DNA from: an uncultured Ruminococcus sp.
GTDB taxonomy: Bacteria > Bacillota > Clostridia > Oscillospirales > Acutalibacteraceae
Reading direction: 5' to 3'
Assembly: GCA_902789345.1 (NCBI GenBank)
Contig: CADANT010000004.1
Coordinates: 87,451-123,548 of the forward strand
DNA: 36,098 bases
Shown here: positions 17,011 through 23,670 of the stretch, piece by piece
How positions within the stretch are numbered: position 1 is the stretch's first letter
How the letters are laid out: each line of letters opens with the position of its first letter
Notes under the pieces: generated by a model
What the model saw: only the letters and a program-made list of their open reading frames with translations
The model's database searches: none
Told to the model about the DNA's origin: nothing
Made by a program: the position numbers and the translations under genes

Positions 17011-17947
17011 GTTTACTAAAACAAACGGAGATAAAGTTATAAAAAACGACCCTGTGTATGTTTACATAAACAGCCGTGTGTCTGTTCCGGCCGACAGCTT
17101 GACGGCGGTTTTTCCCTCCAATGACAATAATGATTATAAGTTTGTAAGGGTAATATATGACGAAAAGGTGATATTCACCGGTATAGTTGATTCAAATAAA
17201 ACAGTTATAAACAGTAAGGGTGTGTCGCAAACATACCAATGCAGAAGCTTGGCGGGATGTTTGTTGGACACACAGCTTATACCCCAAAATATACAAAATA
17301 TAACCGACACTATTATATACCACAGGTATCTAAGGCCGTACGGCATTTCAGTAAAAGAACTAAGCAACAAGCCCATTAACGGAGTATTAAATGTGGGTAG
17401 GGGTAAGAGTGTATATACGCTTTTAAGCACATACTGCAAAAAGCTATTTGACGCTGAGCCACGCGTTAACCAATGGGGTGAGGCTGTGCTGGACGGTAAA
17501 ATAAACAGCGGCAGTTTTGTTTTTACAAACGGATATAACAATCTAAGTAAAAACTGCTACAGCTGTTCTGAAATAAATATTGAAAACAACCGTTACGGTA
17601 TTATCGGTAAGGTATATGTCCGTACCGGAGCGGAAGAGCTTGGCTATAGCTTGCCTGTTATAAATAAAAAAGCTGATGAGAGAGCTGTTGATACAGTTAG
17701 ATATTTAGACGCATCACCCGACAGTGGAAACTGCATATACGACGCACAAAGGATAATTGAAAGCTCTAACAATAACGCAGTGAATCTGTCGGTTGTTTGC
17801 CCATGCTTGGTTTATAACCCTTTAGGGGGTAAAGCAACGGTAATTGCAAACGGCAATACATACAACGACCTTTTTATTAACGGCGTAAGCTATACATATA
17901 CAACTGCCGGTATATTTACAAAAATTACAATGAATGAAAGGGGTTAA
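17000..17947 (+). CDS. Baseplate hub protein (XkdQ / gpD-like)
   Basis: A 315-residue protein following the LysM gene as XkdQ does. Features are SVPADSLTAVFPSNDNNDYKFVRVIYDEKVIFTGIVDS near the N-terminus (typical of the first barrel of hub proteins), NVGRGKSVYTLLSTYCKKLFDAEPRVNQWGEAVLD in the middle, and a C-terminal region ending FINGVSYTYTTAGIFTKITMNERG. Start GTG at 17000, with GGAGAAAGGG upstream. In contractile systems this protein caps the tube and carries the spike. Assignment rests on pattern and on conserved gene order. Confidence 0.72.
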   Translation: MIFEFTKTNGDKVIKNDPVYVYINSRVSVPADSLTAVFPSNDNNDYKFVRVIYDEKVIFTGIVDSNKTVINSKGVSQTYQCRSLAGCLLDTQLIPQNIQNITDTIIYHRYLRPYGISVKELSNKPINGVLNVGRGKSVYTLLSTYCKKLFDAEPRVNQWGEAVLDGKINSGSFVFTNGYNNLSKNCYSCSEINIENNRYGIIGKVYVRTGAEELGYSLPVINKKADERAVDTVRYLDASPDSGNCIYDAQRIIESSNNNAVNLSVVCPCLVYNPLGGKATVIANGNTYNDLFINGVSYTYTTAGIFTKITMNERG

Positions 17948-17950
17948 TAT

Positions 17951-18274
17951 ATGTTTGGCAACAAAAACGAAAACCTTGAAGTTAAACCGCAATTTGCAAT
18001 AGTAGCCGACAGTGGCGGCAGTACCGTTAATACCCAAGGGGGCATACCGTATTTAAACGCCAATGTTGCAGCCCCTTATGGGATTACATCTGTACCTCCC
18101 AAGAGTACACGAACTGTAACCCTTCCATTGGGCGGCGGTGCTGTGTGCCTGGGTGCAATAGTTGAAAACGGCAGTTTGCTGCAGCCGGGTGAAATAATGC
18201 TGCGCTCCCAAGGCGGTGCAGAAATTATACTGAAAAACAACGGCAAAGTATATATTAACGGAAAAGAGGTGTAG
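17951..18274 (+). CDS. Baseplate spike-like protein (gpV/XkdR position)
   Basis: A 107-residue Gly-rich protein. The central part (APYGITSVPPKSTRTVTLPLGGGAVCLGAIVENGSLLQPGEIMLRSQGG) reads as an OB-like barrel, and the end (AEIILKNNGKVYINGKEV) has the short repeated strands seen at the tip of gpV-type membrane-piercing spikes. It is short for a spike. XkdR, a DUF2577 protein, occupies this position in PBSX. ATG at 17951, four bases after the hub gene. Confidence 0.6.
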   Translation: MFGNKNENLEVKPQFAIVADSGGSTVNTQGGIPYLNANVAAPYGITSVPPKSTRTVTLPLGGGAVCLGAIVENGSLLQPGEIMLRSQGGAEIILKNNGKVYINGKEV

Positions 18275-18276
18275 CT

Positions 18277-18633
18277 GTGGATACTGCTTTAGAAAACGGC
18301 GATTTTGCAAAAAATTCATCGGGGAAAATTTACGGCATAAATGCTATGGCGGAAACACTCCAGCGTTGCAGAATATTACTTACTGTCAGGCAGGGGAGCT
18401 TTGTGTATAATCCACAGCTGGGGCACAGACTGCATTTGCTTAGGGCTGATGACGAAAGATTGCAGGGAAACGCCCTTGTGCTTGTGCAGGAGGCGTTATA
18501 TTCAGTGCCACAGGTTACGGTGGAAAGTGTAACGGCAAAGGTTGAAAATAATGTAATAAAGTTAGTGGTTAATATAAGTGCATATAACCAAACAGAAACA
18601 TTGGAGGTGAATATAAATAATGAAGAGCTATGA
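18277..18633 (+). CDS. Baseplate gp25-like protein (XkdS-like)
   Basis: A 118-residue member of the gp25/gpW-like baseplate wedge group. The central section AETLQRCRILLTVRQGSFVYNPQLGHRLHLL is characteristic: gp25 proteins have a conserved loop around R-x-G-(S/E)-x2-Y-x-P-x-x-G. The C-terminal VNISAYNQTETLEVNI is a strand pair. In contractile tails gp25 nucleates sheath assembly, which makes its presence without a sheath gene notable. Start GTG at 18277 with AGAGGTG upstream. It overlaps the next gene by 14 bases. Confidence 0.75.
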   Translation: MDTALENGDFAKNSSGKIYGINAMAETLQRCRILLTVRQGSFVYNPQLGHRLHLLRADDERLQGNALVLVQEALYSVPQVTVESVTAKVENNVIKLVVNISAYNQTETLEVNINNEEL

Positions 18634-19681
18634 GGAATTTGTGTCGGCTATGTCAAAGACATTTACTTCAAGGGCAGGGTATTCGCCTGACGAAGCGTCG
18701 GACATAGGCATAAGAATAAGAGTTTTAGCAGGTGAGCTTTATAATCTGCAGTCAAATATTCAGTGGCTGAAACAACAGGTTTTTCCGCAGACGGCACAGG
18801 GAGAATATTTAGACTACCACGCACAGCTAAGAGGCTTACAGCGAAAAGAGGCTGTAAAGGCTAAGGGTACTGTGTATTTTTCACTTACCGAAAATGCTGT
18901 GGCGAAGGTTGAAATACCCAAAGGAACTATTGTTTCTACAACAGGCTCGTCACCGGTAAGCTTTGAGACAACAGAGTACTGCTGTATTGATGTGGGTAAA
19001 AAAATTGTATCTGTATCTGCCCAAGCGTTGGAGGGAGGAACAAACGGCAATGTTACCTCCGGCTCTGTTACGGTTATTGTTACAATGACGGTTGAAAATT
19101 TGTCGGTAACAAATATGAGCGGCTTTCAGCTGGGGGCAGACGCCGAAACAGACAGTGCACTTCGTATTCGCATAATTAACAGTTTAAAATATATTGATAA
19201 CGGTACAAATATAGCCTACTATAAGAATTTAGCTAAAACCGTCAGCGGTGTGGAATGTGTAAATGTAGTACCAAAGCGTGACGGAAGCAATATTGTTAAT
19301 ATTTACATATGCGGGCGTGAACAAAAGGTTTCACAGCCGGTTGTTAATGAGGTTTCTCAATTAATATCTAAACAAAGGGAAATTAATGTTGATGTAAGAG
19401 TTAAAGCGGCAGAGCTGTGCCAATGTGTAATTGAGGTTAGTGTAAAATTAGCTGACGGATACAGCATAAATGATGTTAAGCTTCAGCTTACAGAAAAAAT
19501 AAAGGAGCTGTTATCTATGTACGAGGTGGGTCAGTCGCTTAAAACCGATGTTTTGTCAGATTTGCTGTACCATCAGGAGGGAATACTGCAGTATCAAATT
19601 TTACCTGCTTCAACAGGGCTAACAGTAAAAGAAAATGAAAAAATAGTACTTAACGGTATTTCTTTAAGGGAGGCAAGCTAA
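18620..19681 (+). CDS. Baseplate J-like protein (XkdT-like)
   Basis: A 353-residue baseplate wedge protein (gpJ/gp6/XkdT group). Features are the helical N-terminus with GELYNLQSNIQWLKQQVFPQTAQGEYLDYHAQLRGLQRKEAVKAKGTVYFS, a strand domain with IPKGTIVSTTGSSPVSFETTE, GGTNGNVTSGSVT, and a C-terminal alpha/beta domain with DSALRIRIINSLKY and NVVPKRDGSNIVNIYI. All are hallmarks of baseplate J. The length is normal for the family. It overlaps the gp25-like gene and, by one base, the next gene, so the baseplate genes form one translationally coupled block. Confidence 0.87.
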   Translation: MKSYEEFVSAMSKTFTSRAGYSPDEASDIGIRIRVLAGELYNLQSNIQWLKQQVFPQTAQGEYLDYHAQLRGLQRKEAVKAKGTVYFSLTENAVAKVEIPKGTIVSTTGSSPVSFETTEYCCIDVGKKIVSVSAQALEGGTNGNVTSGSVTVIVTMTVENLSVTNMSGFQLGADAETDSALRIRIINSLKYIDNGTNIAYYKNLAKTVSGVECVNVVPKRDGSNIVNIYICGREQKVSQPVVNEVSQLISKQREINVDVRVKAAELCQCVIEVSVKLADGYSINDVKLQLTEKIKELLSMYEVGQSLKTDVLSDLLYHQEGILQYQILPASTGLTVKENEKIVLNGISLREAS

Positions 19682-20250
19682 TGTCGCATATGGGGAATAT
19701 GACTGCAAGGCTAAAGCCTTTAGGGTTATACAGCTTGGAAAGCTCTACAGTAGTATATAAGGAGCTGCTATGCTATGCACAGCAGTTGGAGGCTGTGGCT
19801 GATGAAATAAGCAATTTGCTAAAGGAATCTATAGTTACAAGTGCCGAGGATTACGGAATAGAAATGTGGGAGCTGCTTTGGGGTGTAAAAAGAAGTGATA
19901 TGGATATAGCCAAAAGACGGCAGGCAATATCTGAAAGGCTTGCCCTTACCGGCAGAAGCTGTACTGTAGACGATGTAAAAAATTTCTTTTTATCCCTAGG
20001 AGCTAAAGCAGAAATTTCTGAGGATTATATAAAAAACAGACTTTACATACACATTACAAACGGCAGTGAGATTTCTATGAATCTTAGAAAGTATATTTCG
20101 GCACAGGCACTGGAATTTTTGCCGGCACATTTGGCGGTGTTTTTGGACTACCGCTTAGGAAATTGGAACACACTGGATCAAAAAAATAACACATTTAATA
20201 CCTATGACGCAATGAATTATACATGGGATAAATTAGAGCATTACGAATAA
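19681..20250 (+). CDS. Tail protein, DUF2313/gpI-like (XkdU-like)
   Basis: A 189-residue protein after baseplate J, as XkdU (DUF2313; gpI relative) is in PBSX. Helical N-terminus YKELLCYAQQLEAVADEISNLLKESIVTSAEDYGIEMWELLWGVKRSDMDIAKRRQAISERLALTGRSCTVDDVKNFFLSLGAKAEIS is typical of the family, which links the baseplate to fibres. GGAGG seven bases before the ATG at 19681; the ATG shares one base with the previous stop. The C-terminal segment YRLGNWNTLDQKNNTFNTYDAMNYTWDKLE is usual for this family. Confidence 0.77.
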   Translation: MSHMGNMTARLKPLGLYSLESSTVVYKELLCYAQQLEAVADEISNLLKESIVTSAEDYGIEMWELLWGVKRSDMDIAKRRQAISERLALTGRSCTVDDVKNFFLSLGAKAEISEDYIKNRLYIHITNGSEISMNLRKYISAQALEFLPAHLAVFLDYRLGNWNTLDQKNNTFNTYDAMNYTWDKLEHYE

Positions 20251-20262
20251 GGAGCTGATAAT

Positions 20263-20730
20263 ATGAGTTCAAGTCAGAAAACAGAATATATGGGACTTAA
20301 TAATTGGTTAGGCACTGACAGGCCGCAGAGAATTGATTTTGTAGATGATAATCAAAAAATTGATTCAACTATGAAAAGTCACGCTACAAATACTACCTTA
20401 CACTGTACCAGTACAGAAAAAGCCAGGTTTAACAATCCTTTTACTTTTGTAAGCTATGTAGGTACCGGAACAGCCAGCAAAACGGTGGCAATCGGCTATG
20501 TGCCTAAAATGGTTATTGTTTTTCAAAAGGATAAACCGGCTGTTGAGGTTGACTCCGACGGTACAATGCTGAACAATATGTCTGTAGTTGCCAAAAGCAG
20601 CGGCAACACAGGCGGCGCAATAATAAGCGACAGCAATGTGGTGGTTTACCAGTCCAGTTCTGCTTCAAATAATATTAAGCAAAATTTAAACAAGCAAAAT
20701 GGTCAATATTGCATTATTGCTTTTAAGTAA
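20263..20730 (+). CDS. Short tail-fibre-like protein
   Basis: A 155-residue protein ending the cluster. The N-terminus TEYMGLNNWLGTDRPQRIDFVDDNQKIDSTMKSHATNTTLHCTSTEKARFN is a common attachment domain of tail-fibre proteins in Clostridia phages. The remainder (AIGYVPKMVIVFQKDKPAVEV...QNGQYCIIAFK) is a compact strand-rich domain that could bind a receptor. It is much shorter than most phage fibres. ATG at 20263 after AAGGAG. A terminator follows, and no holin or lysin gene comes after it. Confidence 0.68.
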   Translation: MSSSQKTEYMGLNNWLGTDRPQRIDFVDDNQKIDSTMKSHATNTTLHCTSTEKARFNNPFTFVSYVGTGTASKTVAIGYVPKMVIVFQKDKPAVEVDSDGTMLNNMSVVAKSSGNTGGAIISDSNVVVYQSSSASNNIKQNLNKQNGQYCIIAFK

Positions 20731-20773
20731 TATAATAAATTAATATCGAAAAAAAATAAACCATAAAAAATAT

Positions 20774-20820
20774 CGGTCAAAATCAGCCTTATTGGTGCTT
20801 GATTTTGACCGAATTTATTT
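20774..20820 (+). terminator. Terminator at end of phage structural cluster
   Basis: A perfect 12-bp stem: CGGTCAAAATCA (20774-20785) with TGATTTTGACCG (20800-20811), a 14-base loop, and AT/T-rich sequence after. It lies 44 bases beyond the tail-fibre stop and closes the transcription unit. Confidence 0.82.
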
Positions 20821-20919
20821 TTATAAAATTTGTATGGATATTTACCTTAACAATGAAAAATTGTTTATTAAAATCTGCCCGGAGTAATATTAATTAATAT
20901 AAATAATATAAAATAGAGA

Positions 20920-20960
20920 ACAGAAGCGTACATTTTCAACAAGGAAATGTACGCTTCTGT
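20920..20960. repeat. Perfect 16-bp inverted repeat (strong hairpin)
   Basis: ACAGAAGCGTACATTT (20920-20935) and AAATGTACGCTTCTGT (20945-20960) enclose a 9-base loop. No T run follows, so it is not a standard terminator. It precedes a short ORF by 14 bases and could be an RNA element or a leftover mobile-element end. Confidence 0.7.
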
Positions 20961-20974
20961 CTTGGAAGGTATAT

Positions 20975-21061
20975 ATGAAAAAAGGTATCAGCAAAATTGA
21001 ACTGTTTAATCAACAACTAAATAATAACATTAACTTGCTAATCTGTCAACACTTTTTTTGA
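20975..21061 (+). CDS. Possible 28-residue peptide
   Basis: ATG at 20975 with GGAAGG a few bases upstream, ending TGA at 21059-21061. The predicted peptide begins MKKGISKIELFNQQLNN and ends in a short hydrophobic stretch ICQHFF. It follows the strong hairpin at 20920-20960. No family is recognised; a chance ORF is quite possible. Confidence 0.25.
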   Translation: MKKGISKIELFNQQLNNNINLLICQHFF

Positions 21062-21149
21062 AAAAAATGAATTTTTTTGACCGAATTTATTACAAAATCC
21101 TATAAGAACACTTGGATTGTCGAATAGCAATAAAAAAGTATATTACATT

Positions 21150-21178
21150 TTGACAAAATAAGGCACCGGTGGTATTAT
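21150..21178 (+). promoter_or_regulatory. Strong sigma-A promoter driving the riboswitch
   Basis: TTGACA (21150-21155), 17-base spacer, TATTAT (21173-21178). Transcription would begin near 21185, just before the riboswitch. Confidence 0.8.
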
Positions 21179-21189
21179 AGGCTGTGGGA

Positions 21190-21382
21190 AAGACGGTTTT
21201 TTGTTCGTTTTAAGTTCGGATAAGAATTAAAAGGGAAGCAGGTGCAAGTCCTGCACAACAGCCATTACTGTAATTAAGGTGAATGTCTGCAAGTGCCATT
21301 GGTTTTTAGCTGAGAAGGTGCAGTGCAAAAGTATTTTGGGAAAATCCCGGTTACTTGCCTTATAAGTCAGGAGACCTGCCTC
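21190..21382 (+). ncRNA. Cobalamin riboswitch
   Basis: The conserved B12-element landmarks occur in order: AAAGGGAAGCAGGTGCAAG around 21230-21248 with TCCTGCAC, the B12-box region ACAGCCATTACTG at 21258-21270, and the closing AGTCAGGAGACCTGCC at 21365-21380. It lies between a strong promoter and a secreted DUF4430 protein gene. Cobalamin riboswitches usually repress downstream expression when adenosylcobalamin or a related cobalamin is abundant. Boundaries are by eye. Confidence 0.9.
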
Positions 21383-21529
21383 TTTCTATGGTTTTTTCTC
21401 ACTTGGGTAATGGAGTGTGGTACCATACGCCGCCTGCGGTTTTGTTATTTAATTTTTGTGTGGCGGCAGAATAATTGTGGTTTAAGTCATTCTGATTATC
21501 CTTAAAATTATTTTGAAAGGATGGTAGTA
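21383..21529 (+). promoter_or_regulatory. Putative riboswitch expression platform
   Basis: Downstream of the aptamer, GCCGCC (21429-21434) can pair with GGCGGC (21462-21467). ATCCTT (21498-21503) can pair with AAGGAT (21517-21522), which would bury the GAAAGG ribosome site (21515-21520). No T-tailed terminator hairpin is evident, so control at translation initiation is more likely than termination. This is inference from pairing only. Confidence 0.45.
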
Positions 21530-23422
21530 ATGAAGAAAAAGCTAACCTCCGCCTTGGCAGTGCTGATGGCGGTACTAACAGTAGTTTCGTTTTCATCTCT
21601 TCCGGTATTTGCCGAAAACGAAGAAACAAGCGAAGTTACTGTAACATTCTCGGTTATGGGTGATACTGCCCATGGCTCAAACGGAACTCACTATAATTTC
21701 TACAACTGGATTTCTCCGGAAAGCGTAACAGTTGCGGAGGGTACATCTGTTGCTAAGATTTTAACAGATGTATTGGACAAAAAGGGCTTTACCTATAATA
21801 TGAAGAGCGGTTATTTGTCCGGCATAACATCTCCGGGCGGCTGTAAATTGGCTGAATTTACAAACGGCGGTGGATCCGGCTGGATGTATGCGGTAAACGG
21901 TTCAACTCCTATGGTTGGTGCCAGTGCTTATCGTCCAAAGGACGGCGACACAGTTACTTGGTTCTATGTAGATAGTTATTCAAACGATCCTCGCATATCA
22001 AGCGGAAAATTTGAGCCTGAAATAACTCTAAACAACATTGAATCACAGTGGGACAGCTACCACGCAAACAACGGTGTTGTAAAGGACAGTGAAGCAGATT
22101 GTCGCAGTACATCAGAAAACTTTACATTCCAGCTGAAAAATGCCAATGAGTGGGGCAAGGGTGTTTCTGACCCACTTATTGTAGGTAATAATGTATATGC
22201 AGTTGCAGGTGATTTGCTTTATGTGCTTGACTCAAACGGCGAGCCTGTAAACGGCGTGGCTTTGGAAAAATCTATAGGCTACACTTCACGCCTGCTTTAT
22301 GCAGACGGTGTAATAGTTGTTCCGTTTGCAAACGGAGGACTTCAGGCATTGTCAGCCGAAACTCTACAGACTTTGTGGGTAACTGACGATGTTTCATATA
22401 CCGACAACGACGGTAATTCTAAAACTCAGCAGGCACTTACTACTCTTACATACGACGACGGATATATTTATTACGGAACAGGCTGTGCGGATATTTCTTC
22501 AACTTCTTGCGGCGTATACAAATGCGTTGAGCTGCTTACAGGTAAAGATGTATGGCAGTACACAAACGATGCTTCCGGCTACTACTGGAGCGGTGCGGTT
22601 GTTTCAGGTGACGCTCTGATTTTTGCCGGTGATGACGGAATAATTACATCTCTTAATAAGAAAACCGGCGAAGCTATTGACAGCCTTTCTACAGGACTAA
22701 ACGGCGTTAGATCAACTGTTGTTATGTCAGGCAATACAGCTTACTGTACAACTCGTGACGGATATATAGTATCCTTTAGTGTTGACAGCGAGGGTAAGCT
22801 GGGCGATTTAAAATCTGCCAACTTTGCAAAAAGCTCTACCTGCACACCAACTGTTGTAAATGACACAGACGGTAACGCTGTTGTTGTAGTAGGCGGTGCA
22901 ACAGCAGACTACAAGGGCATTCTTGCTGAAATTGACGGTGCTACACTGGAAGTTAAGAGAACAGTTTCAGCTATTGCAGATGTAAAGAGTGCTCCGGTAG
23001 CAGATGTTGTAAACGGACATACCTACATATTCTATACTGCCAACAAAACACCGGGAAGCTTGTATATGCATGAGCTTGGTTCTGACACCTCAGAGGAAAT
23101 ATATACACCGGATTCAAGTGCACAAAACTACTGTATGGCAAGCCCTGTAATGGACAACAATGGCCATATTTATTACACTAACGATTCTGGTTGCCTAATG
23201 AGCGTAAACTTTGTTGCGCCTTATTTGCTGGGTGACGCTGACGGCGACGGTAAAGTAAAAGTAGCTGATGTAGTTATTATTCAGAGATTAATTTTGTCTC
23301 CTGACGGATTAACACCTGCTTTGCTGGCTCGTTGTGATGTAAACGGTGACGGCAAAGTATCAGTAGTTGATGCAGTAATGGTGCTAAGACATATTATGGG
23401 TTATCAAGAACTGCAAAAGTAA
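21530..23422 (+). CDS. Secreted DUF4430, beta-propeller and dockerin protein
   Basis: A 630-residue secreted protein. Signal peptide at 1-28 (KKK, hydrophobic core, cleavage after VFA). A DUF4430 domain (about 36-150) carries GGGSGWMYAVNG and KDGDTVTWFYV; DUF4430 is related to the transcobalamin C-terminal fold. Residues about 165-560 form PQQ-type propeller repeats (DPLIVGNNVYAVAGDLLYVLDSNGE, DGYIYYGTG, GDALIFAGDDGIITSLNKKTGE). A type I dockerin follows (about 566-630), with two calcium repeats DADGDGKVKVADV and DVNGDGKVSVVDA. The ATG at 21530 has GAAAGG at 21515-21520; ATG 21521 abuts that site. The B12 riboswitch suggests a role in corrinoid capture, with the dockerin docking it to a cohesin surface scaffold. 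Ligand binding is inferred. Confidence 0.87.
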   Translation: MKKKLTSALAVLMAVLTVVSFSSLPVFAENEETSEVTVTFSVMGDTAHGSNGTHYNFYNWISPESVTVAEGTSVAKILTDVLDKKGFTYNMKSGYLSGITSPGGCKLAEFTNGGGSGWMYAVNGSTPMVGASAYRPKDGDTVTWFYVDSYSNDPRISSGKFEPEITLNNIESQWDSYHANNGVVKDSEADCRSTSENFTFQLKNANEWGKGVSDPLIVGNNVYAVAGDLLYVLDSNGEPVNGVALEKSIGYTSRLLYADGVIVVPFANGGLQALSAETLQTLWVTDDVSYTDNDGNSKTQQALTTLTYDDGYIYYGTGCADISSTSCGVYKCVELLTGKDVWQYTNDASGYYWSGAVVSGDALIFAGDDGIITSLNKKTGEAIDSLSTGLNGVRSTVVMSGNTAYCTTRDGYIVSFSVDSEGKLGDLKSANFAKSSTCTPTVVNDTDGNAVVVVGGATADYKGILAEIDGATLEVKRTVSAIADVKSAPVADVVNGHTYIFYTANKTPGSLYMHELGSDTSEEIYTPDSSAQNYCMASPVMDNNGHIYYTNDSGCLMSVNFVAPYLLGDADGDGKVKVADVVIIQRLILSPDGLTPALLARCDVNGDGKVSVVDAVMVLRHIMGYQELQK

Positions 23423-23445
23423 TTTAAAAATCAGTTAGATTTATT

Positions 23446-23480
23446 AAGGCTGCTCTGTTTTATACAGGGCAGCCTTTTGC
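23446..23480 (+). terminator. Intrinsic terminator after the DUF4430/dockerin gene
   Basis: A 13-bp stem, 23446-23458 with 23464-23476 (one wobble), 5-base loop, T-rich end (TTTT). It lies 23 bases after the stop codon. Confidence 0.88.
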
Positions 23481-23610
23481 GTAATAAGAGCATTTATTTT
23501 TTGGGGTTATTGGTACGATTTTTACCGATTAATCCTGTCAATTTACCCGAAGTAAGGTTTTGATTTAACGAAAGCGTTACAGTAATGTAATTTTAAATAC
23601 TATATTTTTG

Positions 23611-23640
23611 TTGAAATAAGCACCCATTGTGTGTTATAAT
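23611..23640 (+). promoter_or_regulatory. Promoter of the PASTA pseudokinase gene
   Basis: TTGAAA (23611-23616), 18-base spacer, TATAAT (23635-23640) with an upstream TG that makes it an extended -10. It lies 30 bases before the chosen start codon. The 130 bases between the preceding terminator and this promoter show nothing recognisable. Confidence 0.75.
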
Positions 23641-23670
23641 AAAACACATAATCGGAAAGTAGGTGTTTTA

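Larger units (their letters stand above)
20803..21091. repeat. 17-bp direct repeat flanking a 255-base segment
   Basis: TTTTGACCGAATTTATT occurs at 20803-20819 (overlapping the terminator arm) and again at 21075-21091. The segment between holds the long hairpin and the short ORF. No tRNA or integrase is nearby, so I do not call it an attachment site. Confidence 0.6.
20821..21149. other. AT-rich region without a recognised gene
   Basis: Between the phage-cluster terminator and the riboswitch promoter. Apart from the hairpin, the second copy of the 17-bp repeat and the short ORF described separately, I see only AT-rich sequence and short homopolymer runs. Confidence 0.5.

Noticed and set aside
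9300-21100. Attachment-site direct repeats bounding the phage cluster
   Set aside because: I compared both flanks by eye and found no convincing long shared repeat. The 17-bp repeat occurs twice on the right side only, and there is no tRNA or integrase.
21323-21505. 60-codon + strand ORF before the DUF4430 gene
   Set aside because: It lies inside the cobalamin riboswitch and its downstream platform, and there is no ribosome site.
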